In this document: piece by piece, positions 7,418 through 19,928 of the stretch
Layout of the letters: every line of letters starts with the position of its first letter
Position numbering within the stretch: position 1 is the stretch's first letter
Assembly (NCBI GenBank): GCA_009918675.1
Contig: RGDM01000032.1
Span: 1-33,469, forward strand
Reading direction: 5' to 3'
From: a bacterium
GTDB taxonomy: Bacteria > Bdellovibrionota_B > Oligoflexia > Silvanigrellales > Silvanigrellaceae
DNA length: 33,469 nucleotides
Program-made: the position numbers and the translations under genes
Notes under the pieces: model-generated
Database searches by the model: none
Told to the model about the DNA's origin: nothing
The model's input: only the letters and a program-made list of their open reading frames with translations

Positions 7418-8584
7418 GTGGCTCAAGACCTTTTGGCACAAAATCAACCGATCCGTCGTGGGATGGATGATCTTGTGGTCGACACAACAGCAATCAGTTG
7501 GGTTGATGGTCAGCACGGCCGTCTTTTTTATCGCGGCTATCGGGTTGAAGATTTGGGGAAAAATGCCGGTTTTGAGGAAATCGCATATCTCCTCCTGTGC
7601 GGCAGCCTTCCCAATCAGCAACAACTGACATCCTTTACTTGGAGACTCCGACAGCTGTCGCACACGCCAGAAAAAATTATCCGAATCCTCCAGGAGCTGC
7701 CCCGTCACACGGCGCCCCTTGCTGCGCTGCAGACAGCACTCGCTGCCCTTGGATGCACCGACCCGGGTCCGAAATACTCTGAGGAAGAAACTCTCCTCGG
7801 ACTCGCCATGCGGATTATCGCGCAAACACCAATCATTTTGGCTGCTATCTATCGGCTCAATCAAGGTGCAAGTATTCTTGCAGCTCGTGAAGATCTCTCT
7901 CATGCAGAAAACTTTCTTTACATGCTCACCGGCAAAGTTCCTTCGCCCCAACACACCCGCGCCATGGAAATCGCTCTTATTTTGCAAATGGATCATGGCT
8001 TCAACTCATCGACCTTCACAGCTCGAGCTGTCGCCTCAACGCTCACCAACATGTACGCAGCAACAAGTGCCGCCGTTGGAGCATTGAGTGGCCCGCTGCA
8101 CGGTGGTGCGAGTGAACAAGTTGTAGAAATGCTCGCAGAGGTTGAAGAGTGGGGTGATGTCGACTCATATCTTAATCATCTCTTTGCCCGTGGTGGCAAA
8201 ATCATGGGCATGGGACATCGGGTTTACAAGCAAACAGACCCACGCGCCGTGGTGTTCGAAGGACTCCTTGAAGAACTCTCTCGCGGTGAACGTGAAGCAA
8301 AGGATATCAAAACTCTTGCTTATATCGCCGAACGCGCGCGCGCGCGTTTCTCGGAGAGACAACAATCCATTCACGTCAACGTTGACTTCTGGAGTGGTGC
8401 TGTTTACCGACGACTCGGAATTCAGCCTGTGTTATTTCCTGCAATCTTTGCCGCGGCGCGCATTGTTGGTTGGTGTTCGCATATCATTGAGCTGCGGCAA
8501 AACAACCGCCTCTATCGCCCGCTGTCCATGTACACAGGGCCTGTAGATCTTCCCTTTATACCAATCAAAGATCGCAACAAATGA
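7418..8584 (+). CDS. Citrate synthase (short bacterial type; methylcitrate synthase possible)
   Basis: A 388-residue citrate-synthase-family enzyme condensing acetyl-CoA (or propionyl-CoA) with oxaloacetate. The catalytic triad is visible: H228 in GPLHGGASEQV, H267 in MGMGHRVYK and D323 in VNVDFWSG. The substrate-binding sequences DHGFNSSTFTAR and RLYRPLSMYTG also match the family. Size suits the dimeric short type rather than the longer NADH-regulated hexameric type. Sequence alone does not separate citrate from 2-methylcitrate synthase; no prpB or prpD is nearby, so citrate synthase is preferred. Translation starts at GTG 7418 behind a strong GGGAGG. Its stop overlaps the waaA start as ATGA. 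A (CG)7 tract at 8333-8346 encodes RARAR. Confidence 0.92.
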   Translation: MAQDLLAQNQPIRRGMDDLVVDTTAISWVDGQHGRLFYRGYRVEDLGKNAGFEEIAYLLLCGSLPNQQQLTSFTWRLRQLSHTPEKIIRILQELPRHTAPLAALQTALAALGCTDPGPKYSEEETLLGLAMRIIAQTPIILAAIYRLNQGASILAAREDLSHAENFLYMLTGKVPSPQHTRAMEIALILQMDHGFNSSTFTARAVASTLTNMYAATSAAVGALSGPLHGGASEQVVEMLAEVEEWGDVDSYLNHLFARGGKIMGMGHRVYKQTDPRAVVFEGLLEELSRGEREAKDIKTLAYIAERARARFSERQQSIHVNVDFWSGAVYRRLGIQPVLFPAIFAAARIVGWCSHIIELRQNNRLYRPLSMYTGPVDLPFIPIKDRNK

Positions 8585-9990
8585 TCTTAAATTTGATGGC
8601 ATTTCTCAGCTGCACCTTGTTTGCCCCAGTTCGTCTCTCATGCGCTTTGCTCGGGAGAATCATTTCCTCAGAAAAGGCAAAAATCTTCCTTCTTGAGCGC
8701 AGAGAGAAGGCCTGGATAGAAGCAATTGCTAAAGCTGCAGAAAAGCTAAACAGCCTAAAAACTTCCGAGCATTTTCCGGTTGTCTATTGGCTACATGTCG
8801 CAAGTGCTGGCGAACTTGAGCAGGTCATACCAATTCTTCGAAGACTCAGCGAAAACCACGGCGTCTATTTTTTTCTGACTTACTTTTCCCCAAGCGCAAA
8901 GCCTTTTACAAAAAACTGCCCAGGAATGCTCAATGCCACAAGCTTGCCCTTAGAAGACATGTCCGCTTTTACAAAGGCGATCCAGCAACTAAAAATCAAG
9001 CGCTTGCTGCTTGTCCGCTATGATTTTTGGCCCGCACTCATCAAATCAGCAACACGCGCGGGAATACCGATTGCGGTCTTGTCTGCCACGCTGAGCCGCG
9101 CGCGCTCAGTGCTCCCCACCTCTGTTCAATTCGCTCTCCGACGTCATTGGTTCACATTTGCAGATAGAATTTTTTTAGTCTCGGAATCTGACAAAGATAT
9201 TCTCATTGAACGCGGCATATCCAAGGATAAAATCGTGGTTTGTGGTGACGCAAAATGGACGCGCGCACGTGAGCGTGCGGAAAAAAACCGGCTTCAATCG
9301 CTTTCCGGCCACCTTGGCGAGCTGCAGAAATTACTTTTTTCGCAAACTGGCGCTGAAAAACGTAAGGTCATCGTGTTTGGCTCCCCGCATGAAGAAGAAC
9401 TTTCAGTTCTCGAACAATGCCTGCAAGCTTTTTTGTCACGAGAAATCGTGATAGTTGCGCCTTCAGAGGTGGACTCAAAAACAGTCAATGCCATCGAAGA
9501 ACGTCTCATGTCTGCAGGTGCCACGGTTCATCGCATCAGCCGCTTCACAGATGCAGAACTCCCTCATGCAATCACTGTCACCCACACGCGCTGTGTTATT
9601 CTTCTCGACCGATTTGGCAGTCTCGCGGATGCCTATCACTTAGCTGACATTGCGATTGTTGGGGGTGGATTCGATGGCCAACTCCACAATGTGCTTGAAC
9701 CCTCAGCACACCCTATCGTGACCCTTTATGGAAACCAAACCCATCGCGCTCAAGAAGCAACTTTGCTGCTCGCCGAGAACGCTGCTCTAGGTTTTGCAAA
9801 GCCGGAAAACTTGTTTCAATTTCTCAACCGCTGGGGTACCCTGGATTCAGTCGTAGAAGAACGCTCTGAAATGACGCAAACAATCGGCCGTATCCAAGAG
9901 AACGCGCGGAGATTGTTTGGTTCACTTCCCGACACAAGTGAGGTGGTCTGCCGCTCTCTTGCGCAACAAGATGGGCTGGAGGCTCCCTGA
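8581..9990 (+). CDS. waaA: 3-deoxy-D-manno-octulosonic acid (Kdo) transferase
   Basis: A 469-residue GT30-family glycosyltransferase that adds Kdo to lipid A precursors at the inner face of the cytoplasmic membrane. A hydrophobic N-terminal anchor (about 1-27) is followed by the N-terminal Rossmann domain with the motif WLHVASAGELEQ, in which E78 matches the family's catalytic glutamate. Later motifs are VRYDFWPALI, GIPIAVLSATLS, VCGDAKWTR, FGSPHEEEL and the sugar-nucleotide-binding IAIVGGGFDGQLHNVLEPSAHP. It starts inside the citrate synthase stop (ATGA overlap). It is somewhat longer than E. coli WaaA (425 residues) and more divergent, but all the domain landmarks are present. Confidence 0.93.
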   Translation: MILNLMAFLSCTLFAPVRLSCALLGRIISSEKAKIFLLERREKAWIEAIAKAAEKLNSLKTSEHFPVVYWLHVASAGELEQVIPILRRLSENHGVYFFLTYFSPSAKPFTKNCPGMLNATSLPLEDMSAFTKAIQQLKIKRLLLVRYDFWPALIKSATRAGIPIAVLSATLSRARSVLPTSVQFALRRHWFTFADRIFLVSESDKDILIERGISKDKIVVCGDAKWTRARERAEKNRLQSLSGHLGELQKLLFSQTGAEKRKVIVFGSPHEEELSVLEQCLQAFLSREIVIVAPSEVDSKTVNAIEERLMSAGATVHRISRFTDAELPHAITVTHTRCVILLDRFGSLADAYHLADIAIVGGGFDGQLHNVLEPSAHPIVTLYGNQTHRAQEATLLLAENAALGFAKPENLFQFLNRWGTLDSVVEERSEMTQTIGRIQENARRLFGSLPDTSEVVCRSLAQQDGLEAP

Positions 9991-10032
9991 CTTAAGTCGA
10001 AAGTTTGAACATTTTTTGAAAGATTTAAAAAC

Positions 10033-11610
10033 ATGGTTGGAAAGCAACTGATTATCAACGCCTCGGCGTTTGAAACCCGCGTGGCGCTGATCGAAGGTGG
10101 TCACGTCGCTGAATACTATATTGAGCGACAAAAAGATCGCGGCATTGTTGGAAGTATCTTCAAGGGGAAGATTCTTCGGGTCCTACCCGGAATGCAAAGC
10201 GCTTTTGTCGACATCGGACTCGATCGCTCCGCTTTTCTTTATGGTGGCGACATCCAACCGCCAGGAGGTCCGACATCAGAGCTTCCTGAATTTCTAGATG
10301 AAGACGAAAAAGCACCACTCGAGACGCCGGTTGAAGACCCTACAGGACCCACCGCCGTGGAAGGCCCTATTCCTGCCGCTCCTGGTTCGCATCGCCCACA
10401 AAGATTTTTCCGCATCGCCGATCTCGTCAAAGAAGGACAGGAAGTACTTGTCCAAGTCGCGAAAGATTCGATTGGAACGAAAGGCGCACGAATAACAACG
10501 TATTTGAGCTTTCCCGGCCGTTACGTTGTCTTGATGCCAAATATCAACCACATTGGAATCAGCCGCCGGATTGTCAACGAAGAAGAACGCAACCGACTCA
10601 AGACCATCGTTCAGCGAGTTCGCCCCGACGGAATGGGTGTCATCGTCAGAACCGCAAGTGAAGGTGTTCCAGAAGAAAAACTGATTGCCGACATCGACTT
10701 TCTTTTAAAGCTCTGGGAAAACGTCAAAGCGAAGGCAACCAAAGCCAAAGCTCCAAGCCTTGTTCACGAAGATCTCAATCTGGTTTTTCGCGCAACCCGC
10801 GACCTCATTTCGCGCGATCTCGAACGAATCGTTATTGATAACAAAGACGTCTATGAAGACGTCGTCCGTTTTCTCAATCGCTTTTCAGTAAAGCTAGGTG
10901 CTCAGGTCCAGCTGTATCACAGCGATACGGCTATTTTCGATGCCTATGGGATTGAGCTTGAAATTGCGCGCGCACTTGGCTCAAAGGTTTGGTTGAAATC
11001 TGGCGGTTATCTCGTGATCGAACGAACCGAGGCTCTCACTGCGATTGACGTCAACACGGGTCGATTTGTGGGTGGCAAATCTCTTGGCGACACAATCGTC
11101 AAAACCAACCTTGAGGCGGTTAAAGAAATTGTTCTTCAGCTCCGACTGCGCAACATCGGCGGAATCATCATCCTAGACTTCATCGACATGGACAGACCAG
11201 ATGACCGCGATCGCGTTTTCAACGCCCTTCTTGAGGAGCTAAAGAAAGACAAAGCGAAGAACTCAGCACTGAGAATCTCGGAAATGGGCCTCGTGCAGAT
11301 GACCCGCAAGCGAACTGAGGAAAGCCTGTCACAGAAACTTTGTACTCCATGCCCCTACTGCGAGGGCAAGGGCGAAGTGAAAAGTCCGGCCAGTGTTTCC
11401 TACGACATTATTCGCGAGCTGGTCCGTGAGTTTTCAAAGATCACCGCCGAAACGTTTGTTCTCAAAGCTCATCCACAGGTTATCGACCGCCTGTGCGAAG
11501 AAGATGCTGAGTTTGTGCAAGACATCCGCAATCGCTTTGCCAAGAAGGTTATCCTTAAAACAGCTCCTGAATTTCATCTGGAGCACTATGAGATTTCGCC
11601 AGTGAAATAA
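10033..11610 (+). CDS. rng: Ribonuclease G (RNase E/G family)
   Basis: A 525-residue endoribonuclease for rRNA maturation and mRNA decay. Order of domains: N-terminal RNase H-like and S1 region (KGKILRVLPGMQSAFVDIGLDRSAFLYGGDI), interrupted at about 73-120 by an acidic, proline-rich insert; 5'-sensor region (FPGRYVVLMP, GISRRI); DNase I-like catalytic domain with TAIDVNTGRFVGG (D339) and IILDFIDM (D382); then the zinc-link CPYC (C440, C443) inside LCTPCPYCEGKG. It lacks the long RNase E degradosome tail, so RNase G is the better name. The ATG at 10033 is 42 nt after waaA, with only a weak GAAAG ribosome-binding site. The last 56 bp overlap the convergent rdgB-like gene. Confidence 0.93.
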   Translation: MVGKQLIINASAFETRVALIEGGHVAEYYIERQKDRGIVGSIFKGKILRVLPGMQSAFVDIGLDRSAFLYGGDIQPPGGPTSELPEFLDEDEKAPLETPVEDPTGPTAVEGPIPAAPGSHRPQRFFRIADLVKEGQEVLVQVAKDSIGTKGARITTYLSFPGRYVVLMPNINHIGISRRIVNEEERNRLKTIVQRVRPDGMGVIVRTASEGVPEEKLIADIDFLLKLWENVKAKATKAKAPSLVHEDLNLVFRATRDLISRDLERIVIDNKDVYEDVVRFLNRFSVKLGAQVQLYHSDTAIFDAYGIELEIARALGSKVWLKSGGYLVIERTEALTAIDVNTGRFVGGKSLGDTIVKTNLEAVKEIVLQLRLRNIGGIIILDFIDMDRPDDRDRVFNALLEELKKDKAKNSALRISEMGLVQMTRKRTEESLSQKLCTPCPYCEGKGEVKSPASVSYDIIRELVREFSKITAETFVLKAHPQVIDRLCEEDAEFVQDIRNRFAKKVILKTAPEFHLEHYEISPVK

Positions 11611-12421
11611 GGCCCCGCAGGGCTTCTGAGCGATGACTCATCTGGTTTTTTTCTGCGAGCGGAAGACTCGCAAAGGAAAGCTTTGGTTTGGCACTTGGAA
11701 AGAACATTGCATCATAACCATGTCCCTCGCCGGGCAACAGCTCTTGCTCAGTCACAGCCACACGTCCGGTGCAAAAGCCCATGACCAAATCAACCTCAAA
11801 AATCTCATTGTGACTTTTGTCGATATTAAGATGGGTTCGAACAGCATAGGCAGCGGTTTGAACTTGGTCTAATCTTTTGTGAAGCCGAGCCATAATTTTA
11901 CCTTCTGTAGCCTCTAAAAATGCTAACAACTCATCTCCATTATTTTGCACACTCATTAGCGCAGAACTTTTATTCCCGTTGTATCGACGTCCCATCAACA
12001 AGGAACAAACAAAAAAGGCTGGCTCCGATCCGTCATCGGGTAAGAGCAACTTATTTTTCAATTCATTCATTAGATATGCTCTATTTCTCGCATCATCTCG
12101 CGGCTCACCCGCGAGCGTTGCTGAATGAACTCCAGGTGAAAAGTTTAATCGCGGCACGCACAGTCCAGAGTCATCGACCAAAAATGCGTCAACACCTATC
12201 TCAGTCAACTTCGAAAAAACGCGAACAGCCGCCTCGAATTTTCGATAACCATTTCCTACAAAAGTCTCACGATCTTCAATGGGTGTTACCCAAGAAAAAC
12301 CATCATTCAGTAGCGAGCGCGCTTTTGACAAACCAATACAACTCAACTGCTGCGAAGAAAAAGCATGCTCAAATTCACGGAGCTTTCCGGCGTTACTGGT
12401 GGGAACAAAAATTGCGCTCAT
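11555..12421 (-). CDS. rdgB: Enlarged RdgB/HAM1-type non-canonical purine NTP pyrophosphatase
   Basis: A 288-residue member of the ITPase/RdgB family that hydrolyses dITP, XTP and similar nucleotides to monophosphates. The family motifs are all present in order: SNAGKLREF (9-17), ETFVGNGYRKF (52-62), VDDSGLCV (82-89), SPGVHSA (95-101), GHGYDAMFFPS (233-243) and EKNQMSHRSEAL (257-268). Usual length is about 190-210 residues. The excess lies mainly between 145 and 212, where about 60 residues with no recognised fold interrupt the sheet before GRVAV. A C-terminal tail of some 16 residues is encoded inside the 3' end of rng. The ATG at 12421 follows GAGGG. Function is likely but modified specificity is possible. 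Confidence 0.82.
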   Translation of the reverse strand: MSAIFVPTSNAGKLREFEHAFSSQQLSCIGLSKARSLLNDGFSWVTPIEDRETFVGNGYRKFEAAVRVFSKLTEIGVDAFLVDDSGLCVPRLNFSPGVHSATLAGEPRDDARNRAYLMNELKNKLLLPDDGSEPAFFVCSLLMGRRYNGNKSSALMSVQNNGDELLAFLEATEGKIMARLHKRLDQVQTAAYAVRTHLNIDKSHNEIFEVDLVMGFCTGRVAVTEQELLPGEGHGYDAMFFPSAKPKLSFASLPLAEKNQMSHRSEALRGLISLAKSHSAPDEIQELF

Positions 12422-12713
12422 TTGGCCCTCAAAAAATCATTTTTCAATTTCTCAAAAACTATTTGGATGAATAACAAATATTCGAAGAAAAAGACCCCAA
12501 AAAAAACCAGCAAAAGCAAAATTTTGCAGCATTGCTTCTTGACGCACTTCTGCCTTCACAAAATAACTGTCTTTAACGACGAAATTTATTATTTTTTCAA
12601 TTTTTGTTTGAATTTTTGAAAAAATAAAACCCGAGCGGACAAAACGCCCCTCGGGTTTTTCGAAAGAACTGCTGAAAATAATCAGCGCAGCCTCGAAAAT
12701 GAACCAAAGCTTT
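12422..12713. other. AT-rich spacer between rdgB and transaldolase
   Basis: This 292-bp spacer is markedly richer in A and T than the flanking genes, with runs of A and T. It must hold the rdgB promoter on the minus strand, but I could not choose a convincing -35/-10 pair. The only clear element is the terminator at 12626-12659. Open frames across the spacer have homopolymer-like composition and no ribosome-binding site, so I see no gene here. Confidence 0.6.
12626..12659 (-). terminator. Rho-independent terminator after the transaldolase gene
   Basis: AAAACCCGAG (12626-12635) pairs with CTCGGGTTTT (12650-12659) around a 14-nt loop. On the minus strand the stem is followed by TTTTATTTTTT, and the plus strand also ends in T, so it may work in both directions. 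It lies 55 bp beyond the transaldolase stop and closes the gyrB-gyrA-exported protein-transaldolase run. Confidence 0.85.
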
Positions 12714-13370
12714 TTACACAATCGGCTTTTGGTTCGCTTTTTTCCAGTCTTCCATGAAGCTCGCTAAACCCTTGTCGGTCAGTGGGTGCTGATAAAGCGA
12801 CATCAACACTTTGAACGGGCAGGTTGCGACATCAGAGCCGGCAAGTGCCGACTGAATGATGTGCTGAGGATGGCGGATACTCGCTGCGAGGATCTGTGTT
12901 TCGTATCCATAGTTGTCATATATGGCGCGAATTTCGCGAATCAATTGCATTCCGTCTTGGCTAACGTCGTCAAGACGTCCGATAAAAGGAGAAATGTAGG
13001 TCGCACCGCATTTTGCAGCCAAGAGCGCTTGTCCGGCTTGAAAGCAAAGCGTGACATTTGTTTTGATCCCGCGCGAGGAAAGTGCCTTACAAGCCTTCAA
13101 GCCCTCGGGTGTGAGCGGGAGCTTGATGACAATATTCTCATGAATTTTTGCCAAAACTTCAGCTTCAGCCAACATTTCTGGGGCCATTAAACCCACCACT
13201 TCTGCTGAAATTGGGCCAGGAATGAGGCGAACGATTTCCTGCAACAATGTTTTGAAATCCTGTCCGGATTTTGCAACCAGGGTTGGATTGGTTGTCACAC
13301 CATCACAAATTCCAAGCTCACCCATCTGACGAATTTCGTTAATATCAGCGCTGTCGAGAAAAAACTTCAC
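12714..13370 (-). CDS. Transaldolase, TalC/FSA-type (small form)
   Basis: A 218-residue TIM-barrel enzyme of the short transaldolase/fructose-6-phosphate aldolase group. Conserved pieces are [41 protein letters not shown] with Schiff-base lysine K83, [46 protein letters not shown] and GSDVATCPF. Small TalC proteins in many bacteria are true transaldolases of the pentose phosphate pathway; FSA activity cannot be excluded. Translation starts at GTG 13370 behind a perfect AGGAGG and overlaps the stop of the upstream exported-protein gene as GTGA. A strong terminator follows at 12626-12659. It is the last gene of a run that begins with gyrB. Confidence 0.93.
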   Translation of the reverse strand: MKFFLDSADINEIRQMGELGICDGVTTNPTLVAKSGQDFKTLLQEIVRLIPGPISAEVVGLMAPEMLAEAEVLAKIHENIVIKLPLTPEGLKACKALSSRGIKTNVTLCFQAGQALLAAKCGATYISPFIGRLDDVSQDGMQLIREIRAIYDNYGYETQILAASIRHPQHIIQSALAGSDVATCPFKVLMSLYQHPLTDKGLASFMEDWKKANQKPIV

Positions 13371-14878
13371 GGAAATACCTCCTGGGCCTGCAGTGCCGTT
13401 CCGTTGAACTGAATGCGCTGTATTTGATTCGTATTGAACGAACTTGCAAGGATCGACGAGCCGATCACTGTAAATCCAGCCATTCCTCTTAAGGGCGACG
13501 CCAACTGGGCCTGATTCACAGCGGCCGCATCAGTCACGACCTGAACACGACTTTGCTCGAATCCTAGGCTACTGCGCTGCTGCTCAACTCGCAGCCAAGT
13601 CAGAGTGCAAAGGGTACCCGTGTTTATGAAATTAAACTGGGGAATAAGAGTACGAATTCCAACCAGATCGGGTTGACTCGAGGCCAACGACACCGGTGCT
13701 GGCACAAGGACATTGCCAAGCAAGGGCTGCACGTCGCCCTGTGCCAATCGCGTTCGAAGTTGATTGGCGGCGACATCGAATCCCCCCAAGGCAATTACAT
13801 CTGCGGAATCAGTATTGGTTGCAACAACAGCTGTATGAGCGGCAAGGGCTGCCACCGGTGAATTTGGAATGCATGGCGACCCTTGCGAGTCGATCGCAAC
13901 TGCTGATTGATAAAATTGTCGAAAAGTAAACGATTGATTTGCGGTGGCAGATGAATCCGCAGTGGCATCGCCCAACTGACCAGCAGCATTGAATGAAATG
14001 GGCGCAAAACCAATCGAGTTTGCTTTATTTGTCCCGCTCATCAACCGATTCAAATCGACGACTAAAGCCGAAACAGTTCGCAAGTCACTTTGTGCATTTG
14101 GCACTGAAACCTTTCCAGAGAGCCAATCAAGCGCGCTTGGATTCTGTCCAAGATAACCAAGCGAGCCCTGCGGAAATGCAACCACAATTCCAAGACTTGG
14201 AAAGACCACCGGTGCGCCCCACGCAAGCGAATACGCGCCAAGTGGGTTGTCTCGTTGAGGGGAATAAAAATCGGCCGAAGACTGCAAAAGTAGGGTGAAT
14301 CCAGCGCTCGTCGAATAGCGATAAATGAAAACCCGAGAATCATAGGTTCTGTCTGCTTGTGATATCAACACTGTCCAGTCGGTTTGATCCGGCATCTGAA
14401 CCAATGACAATGAACCTATCCGACCACCCGTTGGGAGAGTCAGCTGATCTGTTGCAGCAAGCGAATCAGTCGGCATCCCAGCAGCATCCAGTGCAAAAAC
14501 ACGCAGCGTAGCCGCACTGCCCGAAAAGGCTGCCATTAAAAACTGGCCAGATTTGGCCACAGCCAACGCCGTACCCAATCGAGGAGTCTCGACTGTCGCC
14601 AGGCGCTGCAACGCACCCGAGGAAGGCACTGAAAGCGCCTGCAACGAACCTGTTTCATACTCGCCGCCTAAAGACGCACTTAAGGCATATGAAACGGCAA
14701 GTGAGGGGTGGCTGGCGAGAGCGATGGGCGAGTCAAAAGAATCACCGATTGCGGGTCTTTCAGATCTCGAACAAGCTCCTTGGATCGCAACACAAGCCAA
14801 GAAGATGAGACTTGCGATGCGAGTGAGAATCACAGAGCCCCTCCAATTAGAATGACTCTTCTGATTATCACTCATCAT
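13367..14878 (-). CDS. Exported protein of unknown function, possible lipoprotein
   Basis: A 503-residue protein with an N-terminal export signal: charged [14 protein letters not shown], then a hydrophobic stretch [20 protein letters not shown]. The cysteine ending that stretch could be lipidated, but the preceding QGA is not a good lipobox. The rest is rich in Ser, Ala, Gly, Thr and Gln, with recurring short beta-strand-like segments ([62 protein letters not shown]). This pattern suggests a beta-propeller or similar all-beta fold, but I see no named family. It starts inside the gyrA stop (ATGATGA) and ends inside the transaldolase start (GTGA), so it is translationally coupled at both ends. 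Function unknown; likely periplasmic or outer-membrane-attached. Confidence 0.8.
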   Translation of the reverse strand: MMSDNQKSHSNWRGSVILTRIASLIFLACVAIQGACSRSERPAIGDSFDSPIALASHPSLAVSYALSASLGGEYETGSLQALSVPSSGALQRLATVETPRLGTALAVAKSGQFLMAAFSGSAATLRVFALDAAGMPTDSLAATDQLTLPTGGRIGSLSLVQMPDQTDWTVLISQADRTYDSRVFIYRYSTSAGFTLLLQSSADFYSPQRDNPLGAYSLAWGAPVVFPSLGIVVAFPQGSLGYLGQNPSALDWLSGKVSVPNAQSDLRTVSALVVDLNRLMSGTNKANSIGFAPISFNAAGQLGDATADSSATANQSFTFRQFYQSAVAIDSQGSPCIPNSPVAALAAHTAVVATNTDSADVIALGGFDVAANQLRTRLAQGDVQPLLGNVLVPAPVSLASSQPDLVGIRTLIPQFNFINTGTLCTLTWLRVEQQRSSLGFEQSRVQVVTDAAAVNQAQLASPLRGMAGFTVIGSSILASSFNTNQIQRIQFNGTALQAQEVFP

Positions 14879-17346
14879 TCAATCTCCTCGGCAGATTCGA
14901 TTTGCGTTACCGGAGTATCATCAAATTCACTCGGCTTGCAGACCGAGACCACACGTTCACCATCGAGGATGCGCATCAAGCAAACACCCTGTGTCAAACG
15001 ACCAATCACCTTCACAGACTTTGTATGAATACGAAGCACGCGGCCGGTGTTTGTCGTCAACATCAAATCGGCTGAGTCAGCAACAGACAGAAGAGCTACA
15101 ACTTTACCATTTCGCTCAGTGACGCGTATTGCGTTCACACCCTTACCAGCTCGTCCGGTGAGGCGATATTCCTCTAGCTCACTGCGCTTGCCGTAGCCAA
15201 ATTCCGTGACAACAAGAAGTTTTTCGCTTGCGGCAGGATCAACAACCTCGGCAGCTACGACAGAATCACCATCTTCCATGTTGATTCCAGTGACACCACG
15301 TGCGGTTCGTCCCATCGAGCGCACTTCTTCTTCGTTGAAGCGAATTGCTCGACCGTTGGCGCTCGTCAAGATCATTTGATTTTTGCCGTTGGTGATTCGC
15401 ACGGAAACGAGTGAGTCGCCCTCATCGAGCGTGACTGCGCGCAAGCCTGTGGCGCGAATGTTGGCAAAGGCCGACAACTCGGTTTTCTTCACCGTGCCTT
15501 GAGCAGTGCACATGAAGACAAACATATTGTCAGAGAATTCATTCACCGGCAGCATCGTCGTAATTTGCTCACCCGACTGCAATGTCAGGATTTGCGCTAT
15601 CGACTTTCCACGACCATTGGCTGGAGCCTCGGGCAGCTCGTAAACCTTGAAACAGTAGACTTTGCCGAAATTCGAGAACATCAACACATTGTCATGCGTG
15701 TGAGCTCTGAAAGTGACCTTCACAAAATCCGAGTCTTTCAGGGCGGCTCCCGTTTTGCCTTTGCCTGCGCGATGCTGTGAGCGGAATTCATCTTGCAGAA
15801 CCCGCTTGATGTAACCACCCTGTGAGAACGTCACGAATACGTCTGCTGGTGGCACCAAGGATTCGAGATCCACTTCGCCGGCTTCAGCGGTAATTTCTGT
15901 GCGACGGTTGTCACCATGCGATTCACGCAAGGCAACAAATTCTTCGCGGGCAAGTGCGGCCACACGCGCCGGCTTGGCGAGAATATCCTTCAAGTCAGCG
16001 ATTGTCAGAAGGATCTCTGCATGCTCAGCGATAATCTTATCGCGCTCAAGACCCGTGATTCGAGACAGTCGCATTTCAAGAATGGCTGTTGCTTGACGCT
16101 CGCTGAGTGAAAAGCGTGCAACAAGTTTCTCTCTTGCTTCATCGGGGCTGGGGGCTTTGCGGATCAAATCAATGGTTTCGTCGAGATTGTCGACAGCAAT
16201 CTTCAAGCCTTCCAAAATATGCAAACGCTCTTCGGCCTTCCGCAAACGGAAACTTGTCCGGCGGGTGATGACTTCAAAGCGGTGATCAATGAAGTGGCTG
16301 AGTGCTTCTTTGATATTGACAAGCTTCGGCACACCGCGAACGATGCAAACCATATTTACGCCAAAACTGTCTTGCAGCCTTGTCCGCTTGTACAGATGGT
16401 TGAGAAGAATCTCGCCATTTTCGCCCTTTTTAACTTCAATAACAATCCGGATTCCTTCCTTGTTCGATTCATCTCGAATGTCGGAAATTCCGCTAATTTC
16501 TTCATCTTTAACAAGCTCAGCGATCCTCTCAATTAGTGTCGCTTTGTTCACCTGATAAGGCAGCTCGGTAATGATAATTTGTTCGCGGCCACCTTTGGTT
16601 TGCTCCACTGAAGCTCGTCCACGAATAACGATAGAACCGCGCCCCGTGCGATAAGCATCGTGAATCCCCTTCAGCCCACAAATGACGCCGGCGGTTGGGA
16701 AGTCTGGGCCTTTAACAAAACCCATCAGCTGATCAATTGTTGCGTGTTCATTATCGAGCAGATGGATGAGCGCATCGAGAACCTCGGTTAAGTTGTGAGG
16801 CGGGATATTCGTCGCCATTCCCACCGCAATACCCGACTGCCCATTCACAAGAAGTTGAGGAAACACTGTTGGCAAAACACGAGGCTCGCGTTCTGAGCTA
16901 TCGTAGTTTGGCCCAAAGTCGACGGTGTCTTCATCAAGCGATTGCATCAACGACTCTGAAATCTTCGCCAAACGAACTTCCGTATATCGCATTGCTGCAG
17001 GACTATCGCCGTCAATACTTCCGAAGTTACCTTGCCCATCGATAAGCGGGTAACGCATCGAAAAATCTTGCGCCATACGAACAAGTGCATCATAAATAGC
17101 AGAGTCACCGTGTGGGTGATACTTACCCATCACGTCACCAACAATACGTGCCGACTTCTTAAAAGGCTTATTGTAAACATTGTTTACTTCATACATCGCG
17201 AACAACACGCGGCGATGAACGGGCTTCATACCATCGCGCACATCTGGCAGAGCACGACTCACGATGACGCTCATGGCGTAATCAAGATACGCGTTCTTCA
17301 TTTCTTCGTTAATGTTAATGCCAACGATACCTTGTGTCTGAGACAT
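14875..17346 (-). CDS. gyrA: DNA gyrase subunit A
   Basis: An 823-residue breakage-reunion subunit of the type II topoisomerase that introduces negative supercoils. The winged-helix region [17 protein letters not shown] and the quinolone-resistance region [20 protein letters not shown] are present, keeping the serine and aspartate (E. coli S83/D87 equivalents) of sensitive enzymes. The catalytic tyrosine lies in [10 protein letters not shown] (Y121). The C-terminal domain carries the GyrA box as QHRAGKG (about 524-530; QRRGGKG in E. coli), which argues for gyrase rather than topoisomerase IV. A GTG at 17355 is in frame, but the ATG at 17346 is preferred because AGGTG lies just upstream. The gene is 22 nt after gyrB and overlaps the next gene by 4 nt. 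Confidence 0.97.
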   Translation of the reverse strand: MSQTQGIVGININEEMKNAYLDYAMSVIVSRALPDVRDGMKPVHRRVLFAMYEVNNVYNKPFKKSARIVGDVMGKYHPHGDSAIYDALVRMAQDFSMRYPLIDGQGNFGSIDGDSPAAMRYTEVRLAKISESLMQSLDEDTVDFGPNYDSSEREPRVLPTVFPQLLVNGQSGIAVGMATNIPPHNLTEVLDALIHLLDNEHATIDQLMGFVKGPDFPTAGVICGLKGIHDAYRTGRGSIVIRGRASVEQTKGGREQIIITELPYQVNKATLIERIAELVKDEEISGISDIRDESNKEGIRIVIEVKKGENGEILLNHLYKRTRLQDSFGVNMVCIVRGVPKLVNIKEALSHFIDHRFEVITRRTSFRLRKAEERLHILEGLKIAVDNLDETIDLIRKAPSPDEAREKLVARFSLSERQATAILEMRLSRITGLERDKIIAEHAEILLTIADLKDILAKPARVAALAREEFVALRESHGDNRRTEITAEAGEVDLESLVPPADVFVTFSQGGYIKRVLQDEFRSQHRAGKGKTGAALKDSDFVKVTFRAHTHDNVLMFSNFGKVYCFKVYELPEAPANGRGKSIAQILTLQSGEQITTMLPVNEFSDNMFVFMCTAQGTVKKTELSAFANIRATGLRAVTLDEGDSLVSVRITNGKNQMILTSANGRAIRFNEEEVRSMGRTARGVTGINMEDGDSVVAAEVVDPAASEKLLVVTEFGYGKRSELEEYRLTGRAGKGVNAIRVTERNGKVVALLSVADSADLMLTTNTGRVLRIHTKSVKVIGRLTQGVCLMRILDGERVVSVCKPSEFDDTPVTQIESAEEIE

Positions 17347-17368
17347 AGTATTCACCTAGCTTTGTTTT

Positions 17369-19909
<2,541 letters not shown>

Positions 19910-19928
19910 TCGACGATCAGTGACCTGT

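Noticed and set aside
7400..7996. 198-codon minus-strand open frame under citrate synthase
   Set aside because: It lies entirely antisense to a clearly conserved gene with all catalytic motifs, has no ribosome-binding site and shows no recognisable domain.
11920..12474. 184-codon plus-strand open frame over rdgB
   Set aside because: It is antisense to rdgB, whose motifs are intact; its composition follows the antisense strand of that gene.
12365..12619. Lys/Phe-rich plus-strand open frame in the rdgB-transaldolase spacer
   Set aside because: Homopolymer-like composition from AT-rich DNA, partial overlap with rdgB and no ribosome-binding site.
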